A stretch of 64,000 nt of DNA from Mesorhizobium sp. 113-3-3. Its GTDB lineage: Bacteria > Pseudomonadota > Alphaproteobacteria > Rhizobiales > Rhizobiaceae. Numbering within the stretch: the stretch's first letter is position 1; each line of letters starts with the position of its first letter. Shown here piece by piece: positions 8,801 to 16,605 of this stretch. The position numbers and the translations under genes are program-made. Under the pieces are notes generated by a model that worked only from the letters and a program-made list of their open reading frames with translations, was not told the DNA's origin and made no database searches. The stretch lies in NCBI RefSeq assembly GCF_016756495.1, contig NZ_AP023243.1:2732501-2796500 (forward strand). The letters are read 5' to 3'.

Positions 8801-11239
8801 GACATCAACGCCGCCTGGGCGAGCCAGAAGGCGGTGTTTGCCGGCACGCCGGGCACGGTGACGGTGGTCGGTTCGCACACCTTCACCGGCCTTCGCTTCG
8901 TCTCGCATCCGACGGACTGGACCTACACGCTGTCGGCTGGTGCGGGTGGCGCATTGGTGACCAATTCGGCGGCCACCGAAATCATCGTCGCCGCCGATCC
9001 AGGTGCGGCGGTCAACAAAGCTTTCATCAATGTCGGCATTTCCGGAACGGGGAGCATCGTCAAGCTCGGCGACGGCTCACTGACGCTGGGCGTGGCCAAT
9101 TCATACCAGGGCGGTTCGACCATCAAGGAGGGCGAACTCGTTGCGGCGGCCAATGGCGCGCTCGGCACCGGTGGGGTTTCGGTGTCGGGCGCGCCGGCGG
9201 CAACGCTGAAGCCGGTGCTGCGCTTTGCCGGTCCGGTCAGCGCCGGCAGCCTGTCGATCTCGACGCAGAACGGTTCCGTCGTCTTCGACAACCAGTCGAG
9301 CGCCGGCACCTCGACCATATCAAACCAGGGTAACGGCAGGACGGTGTTCCTGGCCGGCAGCAGCGCCGGTTCGGCCGTCATCATCAACCAGGGCGGCGGC
9401 ACCACGTCATTCCGTGGCGACAACGCGTCCAATGCCGCCAGGATCATCAACCTGGCCGGCGGCAAGGTCGACATCTCGGCCTTCGACGCGCCAGGCCTGT
9501 GCAACTGCGTTTCGCTGGGCTCGGTCTCCGGCGCCGGCGGCATCGCGCTCGGCGCGCATACGCTCAAAGTTGGTGCGCTCAATCTCGACGAGACGATTTC
9601 GGGCGTCATCTCCGATGGCGGTGCGCTGGCCAAGGGCAGTTTTGCCAAGGACGGCACCGGCAAACTCATCCTTTCTGGCGCCAATACCTATCTCGGCACC
9701 ACGACCGTCAATGCCGGCATCCTGCAAATCGACGGTTCGCTCGGCTCGGCCGATGTCTCGGTGGCGAGCGGAGCGACGCTTGGCGGCAACGGCGCAATCG
9801 GAGGTCTGGCCGGCGGTATGGTGACCATCCAGGCCGGCGGCCATCACGCGCCCGGCGCCTCGATCGGCACGCAGACCATCAATGGCAATTACAGGTTGGC
9901 CGGCACGCTCGACATCGAGGTCGACACGGCCAGCGCCGACAAGGTGGTGGTGACGGGCACTGTCGATGTGACCGGCGGCACGCTTGCTCTGCATGAGCTC
10001 ACAGGCACCGGCTGGCAGCCGAGCCAGACCTACACCATCATCGACAATCAGGGCGCGGGCGCGGTGACCGGGCAGTTCGCAGCGATCAGCCATGTCTATG
10101 CCTTCCTGACGCCCGACGTGAGCTACACCGGCGGCGACGGCAACAATCTCGTGCTGACGCTGACCGGCAACGCGGTCGACTTCTCGTTCGTTGCCGAGAC
10201 GCCGAACCAGAAGGCGGCCGCCGGCGGCGTCGAGCAGCTTGGCGCCGGCAACCCGGTCTACAATGCCATTGCGCCACTTTCGGCCGACGGCGCGCGCTTT
10301 GCCTTCGACGAGCTGTCGGGCGAGGTGCACGCGGCCGTGTCCGGCCTGCTCCTCGACGAAAGCCGGCTGCTGCGCGACGCCGCGCTCGGCCGCACCGGTG
10401 TGGCCATCGCCAATCCCGGGGCAAAGGGCTTCTGGATGCAGGGCGCCGGCCTTGCCCGTTCGCTCGGAAGCGACGGCAATGCCGCCGATGTCGACGCCAG
10501 TACCGGCGCCTTCTTCGCCGGCGCGGACGCCGCTGTGGGAGATGGCTGGACGCTCGGCTTCCTCGGCGGCATCGGCGTCACCGCGCTCGACATCGATGAC
10601 CGTGCCTCCTCGGCTGATATCACCAGCGTGCATCTCGGCGCGTATGGCGGCGGCATGATCGATGCCGTGCAACTGAAATTCGGCGCCGGTTACAGTCATC
10701 ATGATATCGACACCACGCGCGACCCGTCCTTCTCCGGCTTCAGCGAGCAACTGAAGGCGAGCTATGGCGCGAGCACCGTGCAAGTGTTCGGCGAGGCGTC
10801 GCGGGCTTTCGATGTCGGGGCTCTCAAGGTCGAGCCGTTCGCGGGGCTGGCCTATGTGCATTTGTCGACCGACGGTTTTGGCGAGGAGGGGGGAGCCGCC
10901 GCGCTCGGCTCGGATAGCATTAGCAATGACGCCACCTTCACCACGCTCGGCGCACGGCTCTCGCAAACATTCACGGTCGGCGGCTCGGCGCTCGAGGCGC
11001 GCGCCTCGCTCGGCTGGCGGCATGCCTTCGCCGACCTGCCGGCGGCGCGGCTGTCCTTCGCCGGCGGGGACGCCTTCACGGTCACCGGCGTGCCGATCGC
11101 CAGGGACGCGCTGGCGCTGCAGGCCGGCGTCGATCTCGCCATCGGCCAAGCCAGCCGGCTCGGCTTCACCTATGACGGCCAGTTCGCCTCAGGCGCCATG
11201 GAGAACGCCTTCAAGGCGACTTTCTCGACCCGTTTCTGA
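5828..11239 (+). CDS. Large autotransporter adhesin (type V secretion) with repeat-rich passenger
   Basis: An 1803-residue protein with a signal peptide ('ASLALGLAGLLLSSSTLALGASL'; cleavage near residue 37). The passenger is a Gly/Thr/Ser-rich beta-helix built from T5SS/PEP-CTERM-type repeats in the first third ('GAGSQW' recurs with 'LTVSAGG' and 'LTVSSGG') and then classic autotransporter-associated strand repeats ('GANTYSGGTTINTGEL', 'GANTYLGTTTVNAGIL'). The last 270 or so residues form the beta-barrel translocator, from about residue 1530 ('GFWMQGAG') to a terminal Phe ('TFSTRF'), as needed for BAM insertion. It probably mediates surface attachment or aggregation; the ligand is unknown. 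Only two cysteines, in a C-x-C, are seen near residue 1222. Confidence 0.93.
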   Translation: MDNQPMAGRRPMASRRASLALGLAGLLLSSSTLALGASLTWNGSGSGNWFTSGNWTPSSAPTASDDLTINSAGVNTATVSLAGASARTINIGSSAGSNGALVVTGAGTLSVASNYLIVGDFGTGALTVSAGGRITSAGGVVANNPSSSGTVTITGAGSQWTNNFLSISADAGAVGRVRVETGGRLSSSGNVMIGESSALADGQLIVTGSGSNFTMTGSIATQFVIGATGKGDFQLLDNATATTIRTYVGGNVGTSGVGTATVSGGASWATGNLFVGQTGTGTLTVSSGGKLTTTYTVGASTAANIVNGKVTVTGAGSQWKITGAYSNVPLAMGATGQTSELNVLAGGTVLIDSTASSFLNGDARIANTANSKAAITVDGAGSSFTTPYRLYLGNATNSTATVTVSGGGKLNTGYTNISSASDATAATSDIVTVIGAGSLWTISDTLGSGPSDLQGLTIGGAGKGVLTIADGGVVRVNGGAGTVGLGALAGSSGTLNIGAAAASPAAAPGTLEAAQVIFSGSATGPMAINFNHTSSNYVFATNIAGFGPLAGPAAVNILAGTTIFTSENAYSAVTNISPGAVLQLGNGGTTGSIRDGVVNNDGTLIIDRSADIFPRYAGVISGSGSLVKNGTGLITLIGANTYSGGTTINTGELRIGNFSADGALTGNYVNHSKLSVFFNGTPSYSGVISGDGSFEKSGNGTLTLTGVQTYTGGTTLSFGSLILGGSDRLVTTGALIGSGGVFDLNGFNQTVGDLSGYGRLEIRTGTLTAGGSADTLYQGQINGTGAFTKQGSGTLIIAGNKNFSGATNVNAGTLMVDGSMASSTFQVNSGGALGGTGSLGATTIANGGTLLGLAGQTLTMASLTLNDTSNLNVSLGAANSMPLFDVTGALTLDGKLSVSDAGGFGNGTYRIANYGGTFTNNGLVIGSVPPGFNPGDWSIQSGGGVVNLLVATGAGEQYWDGANMTPGVIANGRGGNGTWDAASSNWTNAAGDINAAWASQKAVFAGTPGTVTVVGSHTFTGLRFVSHPTDWTYTLSAGAGGALVTNSAATEIIVAADPGAAVNKAFINVGISGTGSIVKLGDGSLTLGVANSYQGGSTIKEGELVAAANGALGTGGVSVSGAPAATLKPVLRFAGPVSAGSLSISTQNGSVVFDNQSSAGTSTISNQGNGRTVFLAGSSAGSAVIINQGGGTTSFRGDNASNAARIINLAGGKVDISAFDAPGLCNCVSLGSVSGAGGIALGAHTLKVGALNLDETISGVISDGGALAKGSFAKDGTGKLILSGANTYLGTTTVNAGILQIDGSLGSADVSVASGATLGGNGAIGGLAGGMVTIQAGGHHAPGASIGTQTINGNYRLAGTLDIEVDTASADKVVVTGTVDVTGGTLALHELTGTGWQPSQTYTIIDNQGAGAVTGQFAAISHVYAFLTPDVSYTGGDGNNLVLTLTGNAVDFSFVAETPNQKAAAGGVEQLGAGNPVYNAIAPLSADGARFAFDELSGEVHAAVSGLLLDESRLLRDAALGRTGVAIANPGAKGFWMQGAGLARSLGSDGNAADVDASTGAFFAGADAAVGDGWTLGFLGGIGVTALDIDDRASSADITSVHLGAYGGGMIDAVQLKFGAGYSHHDIDTTRDPSFSGFSEQLKASYGASTVQVFGEASRAFDVGALKVEPFAGLAYVHLSTDGFGEEGGAAALGSDSISNDATFTTLGARLSQTFTVGGSALEARASLGWRHAFADLPAARLSFAGGDAFTVTGVPIARDALALQAGVDLAIGQASRLGFTYDGQFASGAMENAFKATFSTRF

Positions 11240-11404
11240 GTGTGTCGGCACCGCCCCTGGAGCCTACGCGAAATAGGGCCGCAGATTGTGCCGGCAATCC
11301 ATTGGCGGCCGCTTTTCGACTGCGACCGGATTTCTTGAAGGTTTGGGCGAATAGCCTTTTAGAACAAGTTGAATTACCTTCTATTAACTTCGAATCAGCG
11401 TCGC

Positions 11405-11433
11405 TTGACATATTAGGTAATATAAGAATACCA
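11405..11433 (+). promoter_or_regulatory. Candidate sigma70-like promoter for the GH108/DUF2235 unit
   Basis: A perfect TTGACA lies at 11405-11410 inside an unusually AT-rich stretch (11340-11440) that contrasts with the surrounding DNA. At 17-bp spacing the -10 hexamer is weak (ATACCA), while TATAAG at 11421 is too close. The gene start at 11462 has GGGGGG as ribosome-binding site. The assignment rests on the -35 match and base composition only. Confidence 0.35.
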
Positions 11434-11461
11434 TTTGGAGTTGCCGAATTGGGGGGCTCCA

Positions 11462-13738
11462 ATGACGGACATTTCTGTAAGCGCGAGCTTGCTCTCTCGT
11501 GCTGCGAAGAGGAATGGCTATGCCGTTCCTGCCAAAGGCCTGGTGTTCTTTGGCATTCGTGGCCTGTCTCCAGATCATCCGTTCGATAATACTTTTGCGC
11601 AGAGTCAGCCGGCGCATTTCAGCGCCTATGATTTCCGCCACATGCGCTGCACTCTTGGGCAGTGGAAGGTGGAGACAGGTGAAGTGGCGCTGTTTCCAGG
11701 TTCGACCGTACCGTCCCTGCCCAACATCACCAACGCCAAGGCCAAGGGCGGCTCCGGCACCAATCTTTTGATGCCTGGCCGCTTCGAGCATGAGCGTGGC
11801 ACGCACAAGGCCGGCAAGCCTAGTGGCCACCGGGCCTTTCGCCAGGCGTCCTTCCAGCCGGTGTGGCGCACCGCCGACAATCTGGACTACGATCTCAAGG
11901 ACAGACTGGATTTCGGCTCGAGCTCGGGCGATTTCGTCTGGGACAATATCCACTGCGCCTATTACGACAATCCGGAGGCGGGCTATTCCAGTGCCGGCTG
12001 CCAGGTCATCTGCGGCCTGCCGCAGTCGCCGTCGCGCCACATGGCGCCGGAGACGGGCCCCTGGCGCGCCTTCATCGACAGCGCCTACGGCACCAGTCAG
12101 ACCCGTTTCGTCTATCTGCTGTTCACCGCCGAGGAATTGTCGTCCGTCGACAAGATCGCCGACACGGCGCTCAAGCAGGTTGTCTGCTTCGGCTCGTCGG
12201 GCGCGCTCGCCAAGAAAGTGCAGCAGGCGCTGGTCAAGCAAGGCGATTTGCAGGGCACGCCCGATGGCGCCTTCGGACGCCTGTCGCTGATGGCGCTGGT
12301 GAATTTCCAGAAGCGCCAGTTTGGCGCGGGCGCAGCCGACGGCGTGTGTGGCGAGAAAACGGCGGCAGTGCTTGGCATCGATCTTCCCACCATCGCCAAC
12401 GCCGGTACGGCGCCGATGCCGACGGGTCCCGCCGACGAGGCGACATCGGGCAATCCGGATCTTCCCGACGAGACCGATCTGGCGCCCGATGTGCTGACGA
12501 TGCTGCTTGTGGCGCTGGGATTGCAGCCGCCGCCCGACGCTCCGGCGTCGACGTCGGCGGGCCCGGCCGCCGGCCCGGCCCAGGGAAGCGCCGCCTCGAC
12601 GGCCGGCCCGGCGGCGGTATCGCCACCGGCCGATGGCGGCAAGGCCAATTTCGAACGCGCGCAAGAAATCGTTCGCGAGTTCGAAGGCGGCTATTCCGAC
12701 GATCCGAAGGATCCTGGCGGGGCCACCAATTTCGGCATCACCCGCAAGACGCTTGCGGCCTGGCGCGGCAAGCCGGTCTCCAAGGCCGACGTCGCCAATA
12801 TGAGCTACCAGGAAGCCAAGGAGATCTATTTCTCGGAATACTGGTCGAAATCGTCCTGCGGCGCGATGCCTGGTCCGCTGGCGCTCGCCGTCTACAATGT
12901 CGCCGTCCACGCCGGGGTCGGCACCGCGGCAACCTATCTGCAAAAGGCGCTCAACCAGAATGGCGCGGCGGTGGCCGTCGATGGCGGCATCGGCGGCGAG
13001 ACTCTGGGCGCGATCCCGAAGACGCCGCTGCCGGATGTGATCGGCGACGTCATCGATCTCTATGACGCGAAGCTGCGCGCGCATCCCGACTACGAGCATT
13101 TCAAGAACGGCTTCAATCGGCGCGTCAACAAGCTGCGGCTCGAAACCGAGCGCTGGCTTGAGGAAGACGGCGAACAGACGCTTCCGATACCGACGCCGAA
13201 CCTAGAGGAAGGGGATCCTGTCGTGACGGACAAAGTGAGCGAATTCATTCAGGCGCTGCTGGCTGCACTGCAACCCGGCGCGACCACAATAACTGGAACC
13301 ACGACGACCACGCCGGCAACCACCACGACGACGACCACGCCGGCACCGGGAACGGGAACCACCGTGGCGGCGGCTGCCAGCCTGGCCTTGCTTCTGCGTC
13401 AGCTGGCGCAAGGTCTGGATGGCAACCCTGTCGTCCTGCCGCCGAATTCGGCGGCCACCAATGTGCTGACGCCGGTCAATGGCGCGCTCGGCCAATGGCT
13501 GGGAAAGTTGCTGGATGGGCGCAAGAGCGCGCTCGGCATTATTGGGGTGCTGGCAAGCGCCTTGCTGACGCCGGGAACGGCCGGGGCGGCGGCGACCACA
13601 TCTCCCCTGGGCGAGCTCATTCCGATCATAGGCTCGATACCGGGACTGGCGCCGATCATGATGCCGATCTCGCTGGCGCTGACCGCGTGGGGCCTGCTCG
13701 GCAAGATCGACAAATACGTGCGCGCGGCAAAGCAATAG
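11462..13738 (+). CDS. GH108 muramidase-like protein with N-terminal unknown domain, PG-binding domain and hydrophobic C-terminus
   Basis: 758 residues from the ATG at 11462. Layout: residues 1-225 form an unknown domain with 'NIHCAYYDN' followed by 'SSAGCQVI', loosely like the His and SxGC motif of YkuD L,D-transpeptidases (inference). About 235-300 is a PG_binding_1 domain ('VQQALVKQGDLQGTPDGAFG'). About 395-580 is a GH108 muramidase domain with 'EFEGGYSDDPKDPGG' (candidate catalytic Glu408) and a PG_binding_3-like tail. A Thr-rich linker (about 607-635) leads to hydrophobic segments ('SALGIIGVLASALLT', 'LAPIMMPISLALTAWGLLGKI') resembling a holin or membrane anchor. There is no N-terminal signal peptide. 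The DUF2235 gene follows after 23 bases and should be cotranscribed. Confidence 0.85.
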   Translation: MTDISVSASLLSRAAKRNGYAVPAKGLVFFGIRGLSPDHPFDNTFAQSQPAHFSAYDFRHMRCTLGQWKVETGEVALFPGSTVPSLPNITNAKAKGGSGTNLLMPGRFEHERGTHKAGKPSGHRAFRQASFQPVWRTADNLDYDLKDRLDFGSSSGDFVWDNIHCAYYDNPEAGYSSAGCQVICGLPQSPSRHMAPETGPWRAFIDSAYGTSQTRFVYLLFTAEELSSVDKIADTALKQVVCFGSSGALAKKVQQALVKQGDLQGTPDGAFGRLSLMALVNFQKRQFGAGAADGVCGEKTAAVLGIDLPTIANAGTAPMPTGPADEATSGNPDLPDETDLAPDVLTMLLVALGLQPPPDAPASTSAGPAAGPAQGSAASTAGPAAVSPPADGGKANFERAQEIVREFEGGYSDDPKDPGGATNFGITRKTLAAWRGKPVSKADVANMSYQEAKEIYFSEYWSKSSCGAMPGPLALAVYNVAVHAGVGTAATYLQKALNQNGAAVAVDGGIGGETLGAIPKTPLPDVIGDVIDLYDAKLRAHPDYEHFKNGFNRRVNKLRLETERWLEEDGEQTLPIPTPNLEEGDPVVTDKVSEFIQALLAALQPGATTITGTTTTTPATTTTTTTPAPGTGTTVAAAASLALLLRQLAQGLDGNPVVLPPNSAATNVLTPVNGALGQWLGKLLDGRKSALGIIGVLASALLTPGTAGAAATTSPLGELIPIIGSIPGLAPIMMPISLALTAWGLLGKIDKYVRAAKQ

Positions 13739-13761
13739 GACTGGCGCCAAGGGGGGAACCA

Positions 13762-16605
13762 ATGGCTGATGTTCCAGGCGATGGACCATCCCGGAACATC
13801 GTCGTCTTTGCCGATGGCACCGGCAACAGCGCCGCCAAGGCGTTCAAGACCAATGTGTGGCGCCTCTACCAGGCGCTGGACCTGACCAGTGCGGACCAGA
13901 TCGCCGTGTTCAGCGACGGTGTCGGCACCTCGCAATTCAAGCCTTTCGAGATCATCGGCCTGGCGCTCGGCTTCGGTGTGAAGCGCCGCGTGCTGGCGCT
14001 CTACAAGTTCCTTTGCCTCAACTATGAGCCGGGCGACAGGATCTTCGCCTTCGGCTTCAGCCGCGGCGCCTTCACCATCCGCGTGCTGGTCGGCATGATC
14101 GCCAGCCAAGGGCTGGTCGACTTCAAGACGGAAGAGGAACTCGACCGCAACGCGCTCGCCGCCTATCGGGCGTATCGGCCGAAGGCCTTTGGTTCGAAAC
14201 TGCCTTGGGTGGTGTTCGCCCGCTTCGTGCGCGACCGGGCGGTCGACCTGTGGAATGAGATCACCGGGAGCCGCCCCTACGCGCAAGTGCAGCTGCAAGC
14301 ACCGGCCTTCCGCTCGGCCGGCGAGATCCGCATCGCCTTCGTCGGTGTATGGGACACCGTCTCCGCCTATGGTCTGCCGGTCGACGAATTGACCAAGGCG
14401 GTGGACAAATGGGTCTGGCCAATGACATTCGCCAACAGGGACCTTCTCGGCGCCGTCGATTGCGCCCGGCAGGCCTTCAGCATCGACGACGAGCGGCGCA
14501 CATTCTTTCCGATACCCTGGAACGAACCTGCTCCGGCACTGGCTGCGGCGGTCCGGAAGCAGATTGACGTTCCCGATCCGCGCCTGCTGCAGGTCTGGTT
14601 CGCCGGCTGCCACGCCAATGTCGGCGGTGGCTATCCGGACGACAGGCTTGCCCACATACCCCTGTGCTGGATGATCGGCGAGGCCGCCGAGCAAGGCCTG
14701 CAATTCAAGAAGGATCTGGTCGCCGACTATTGGGACTATGCGTCCGAGACCGGGCGCATCTACGATTCGCGATCCGGCGTCAGCGTTTTTTACCGCTACC
14801 ATCCGCGCGATGCCCAGGATCTGATGGAGCGTGACGGGAAGCGCATCAACCATGGCGTAAAGCCGCTGGTCGATGCCAGCGTCATAATCCGCATGGCGAA
14901 GGGATCCGACGACTACGCGCCGATCGCGCTGCCCGAGCATATCGACGTGTTGTCGCCGCTCGGCGAGCGGATACCTTTCATTGGCCTGCCGGGCAAACGC
15001 CTGGCGCCGACAAGCAAAGCCAAGCCTGTCGACAAATTGCCGCTCCCGATCGGTCGCGAGCGCGATCTGGCCGACATGGACGAGAAGCTCCGCGAAGCAC
15101 TGGAAAAGCTTCAGGAGAACGGCGCCGGCAGCGCCGAGAAGGCGAGCAAGGTACCGGCGTCCGGTGAAGGCAACGCAGCCGGCGGCGGCATTCACCCGCA
15201 GAGCCGCCTGCAACGCGCGGAGTTGATGCGGGACACCGTGTGGTGGCGCCGTGGCGTGTACTATGCCTTGCTGTCGATCGCGGTCCTGTTCCTGACGTTT
15301 CCGCTGTTCGCCGGCTATGTCACGCTCGATGTCGGCGGTGAAATCGGAAAGTCCGCTTCCGGCCTCATCGGGCCGATTTTCGGTCTGGTCAGCGGCTTGT
15401 TGCCTGGTTTCGCCGCGCCGTGGATCGATGCGGTGGTCAATTATCCGCCGCCGGCCGCGATCCTGGTGGCGCTGCTTGGTATTCTGCTTTGGGTCAACGG
15501 CGTGTTGCGCACGCGTATCAACGACCGGGCGCGGGCCGCCTGGAATGTCAACGCCGGGCGCAGTGCGACAATGCTGCAATCGAGCAGGAATGATGCGCAT
15601 CGCCGCACGTCGCTGTTGGGAACGGTCAGCCTTGGCGCGGGCGCATTGGCCGTGTGGCTTGGTGGAAATTACTACACCGGCTGGGCCTTCGCCGCGGCGG
15701 CGCTTGGCTTGCTCGGGATCTATCTCTTGCTGACCCGCAGAGGACCGAGCCCCAAGGCCGTGCCGGCACCTGTCTCTCTCCGCTTCGCCCGCGCCGTGCG
15801 GACGGACCCCTTTGCCATACGGGTCTACAACATGCTGAGGGAATATGTGCTGCCGGCGGTATTTCTTACCTTGTCGATTGGCCTCATTTTGTTTGCCGTC
15901 AACAAGACCACGTTCGAGGTCGCCGATTCAATGGGCGCCTTCTGTGAGGAGCGGAAGGGAGAATTGCCCAAAACCGAACAGCTGACGGGAAAAGTAGCCG
16001 AGTTCAAAACATCGCAGATGTGTAGCGACACCGGCAACTGGTTGCAGGAAGGTGTTCGCTACGAGGTCGCCATTTCAATCAAGAACAAATGGTCCGACAG
16101 AACGCTGTGTGCCGATACGCGCGGTGTGGGTGGAGGAAGCGTAACCCATTACTTCGGCACCCTGCTCAAGCGCTGGTGGGCCGAACCGTATTTCAAGCCC
16201 ATCGCGCGTGTCGGCACATACGGCAATGACGAGTATGTGCTAAATCCCGTCGACCCCGCTGTCGCCAACCCTGGGGTTGCCAACCCCGCAGCCGCTGTCA
16301 CCTGTCCGAATAACGAGCTCAGGGCAGAGATCAAGCCCAAGGCGTCGGGCGAACTCTATGTCTACGTCAACGACGCGGTGATTGCCTTGCCGGGGTTGAA
16401 CGACCTGTTTTATCGCGAAGACAACAATCACGGGTCGGCTGAGATAATAGTCAGCAAGGTGAACGTGTTTCCTTGCAAACGATCGGCCGGCTCAGTTCCG
16501 CCCGCCGATCCAGTCGACGAGAAGTGCGACGAGCCCAAAGGCGCCGCTGATGGTGCACACGCAAGTCCACCCGCCCCAGCTCCAGGCAACACCGGCCAGC
16601 AATGA
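13762..16605 (+). CDS. DUF2235 alpha/beta-hydrolase (Tle1-like phospholipase fold) with membrane helices and C-terminal beta domain
   Basis: 947 residues; the ATG at 13762 has GGGGGG upstream. The DUF2235 domain spans about residues 10-340, with 'VVFADGTGNS', the nucleophile elbow G-F-S-R-G (Ser100), 'VWDTVSAYG' (Asp198) and 'GCHANVGGG' (His284), which together form a plausible triad. Four or five membrane helices follow at about 495-720. The region after about 725 carries cysteines and a 'GELYVYVNDAVIALPG' motif reminiscent of LecA/PA-IL-like sugar-binding domains (tentative). Related domains occur in type VI lipase effectors, but no VgrG, PAAR or immunity gene is seen. The last 38 residues are read from DNA antisense to the MFS gene, so the C-terminus may be an evolutionary extension. 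Confidence 0.85.
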   Translation: MADVPGDGPSRNIVVFADGTGNSAAKAFKTNVWRLYQALDLTSADQIAVFSDGVGTSQFKPFEIIGLALGFGVKRRVLALYKFLCLNYEPGDRIFAFGFSRGAFTIRVLVGMIASQGLVDFKTEEELDRNALAAYRAYRPKAFGSKLPWVVFARFVRDRAVDLWNEITGSRPYAQVQLQAPAFRSAGEIRIAFVGVWDTVSAYGLPVDELTKAVDKWVWPMTFANRDLLGAVDCARQAFSIDDERRTFFPIPWNEPAPALAAAVRKQIDVPDPRLLQVWFAGCHANVGGGYPDDRLAHIPLCWMIGEAAEQGLQFKKDLVADYWDYASETGRIYDSRSGVSVFYRYHPRDAQDLMERDGKRINHGVKPLVDASVIIRMAKGSDDYAPIALPEHIDVLSPLGERIPFIGLPGKRLAPTSKAKPVDKLPLPIGRERDLADMDEKLREALEKLQENGAGSAEKASKVPASGEGNAAGGGIHPQSRLQRAELMRDTVWWRRGVYYALLSIAVLFLTFPLFAGYVTLDVGGEIGKSASGLIGPIFGLVSGLLPGFAAPWIDAVVNYPPPAAILVALLGILLWVNGVLRTRINDRARAAWNVNAGRSATMLQSSRNDAHRRTSLLGTVSLGAGALAVWLGGNYYTGWAFAAAALGLLGIYLLLTRRGPSPKAVPAPVSLRFARAVRTDPFAIRVYNMLREYVLPAVFLTLSIGLILFAVNKTTFEVADSMGAFCEERKGELPKTEQLTGKVAEFKTSQMCSDTGNWLQEGVRYEVAISIKNKWSDRTLCADTRGVGGGSVTHYFGTLLKRWWAEPYFKPIARVGTYGNDEYVLNPVDPAVANPGVANPAAAVTCPNNELRAEIKPKASGELYVYVNDAVIALPGLNDLFYREDNNHGSAEIIVSKVNVFPCKRSAGSVPPADPVDEKCDEPKGAADGAHASPPAPAPGNTGQQ

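Noticed and set aside
13762..16605. Type VI secretion effector locus
   Set aside because: The DUF2235 domain fits, but no vgrG, PAAR, hcp, adaptor or immunity gene is in the window, and the protein has several membrane helices, so the label would be unsupported.
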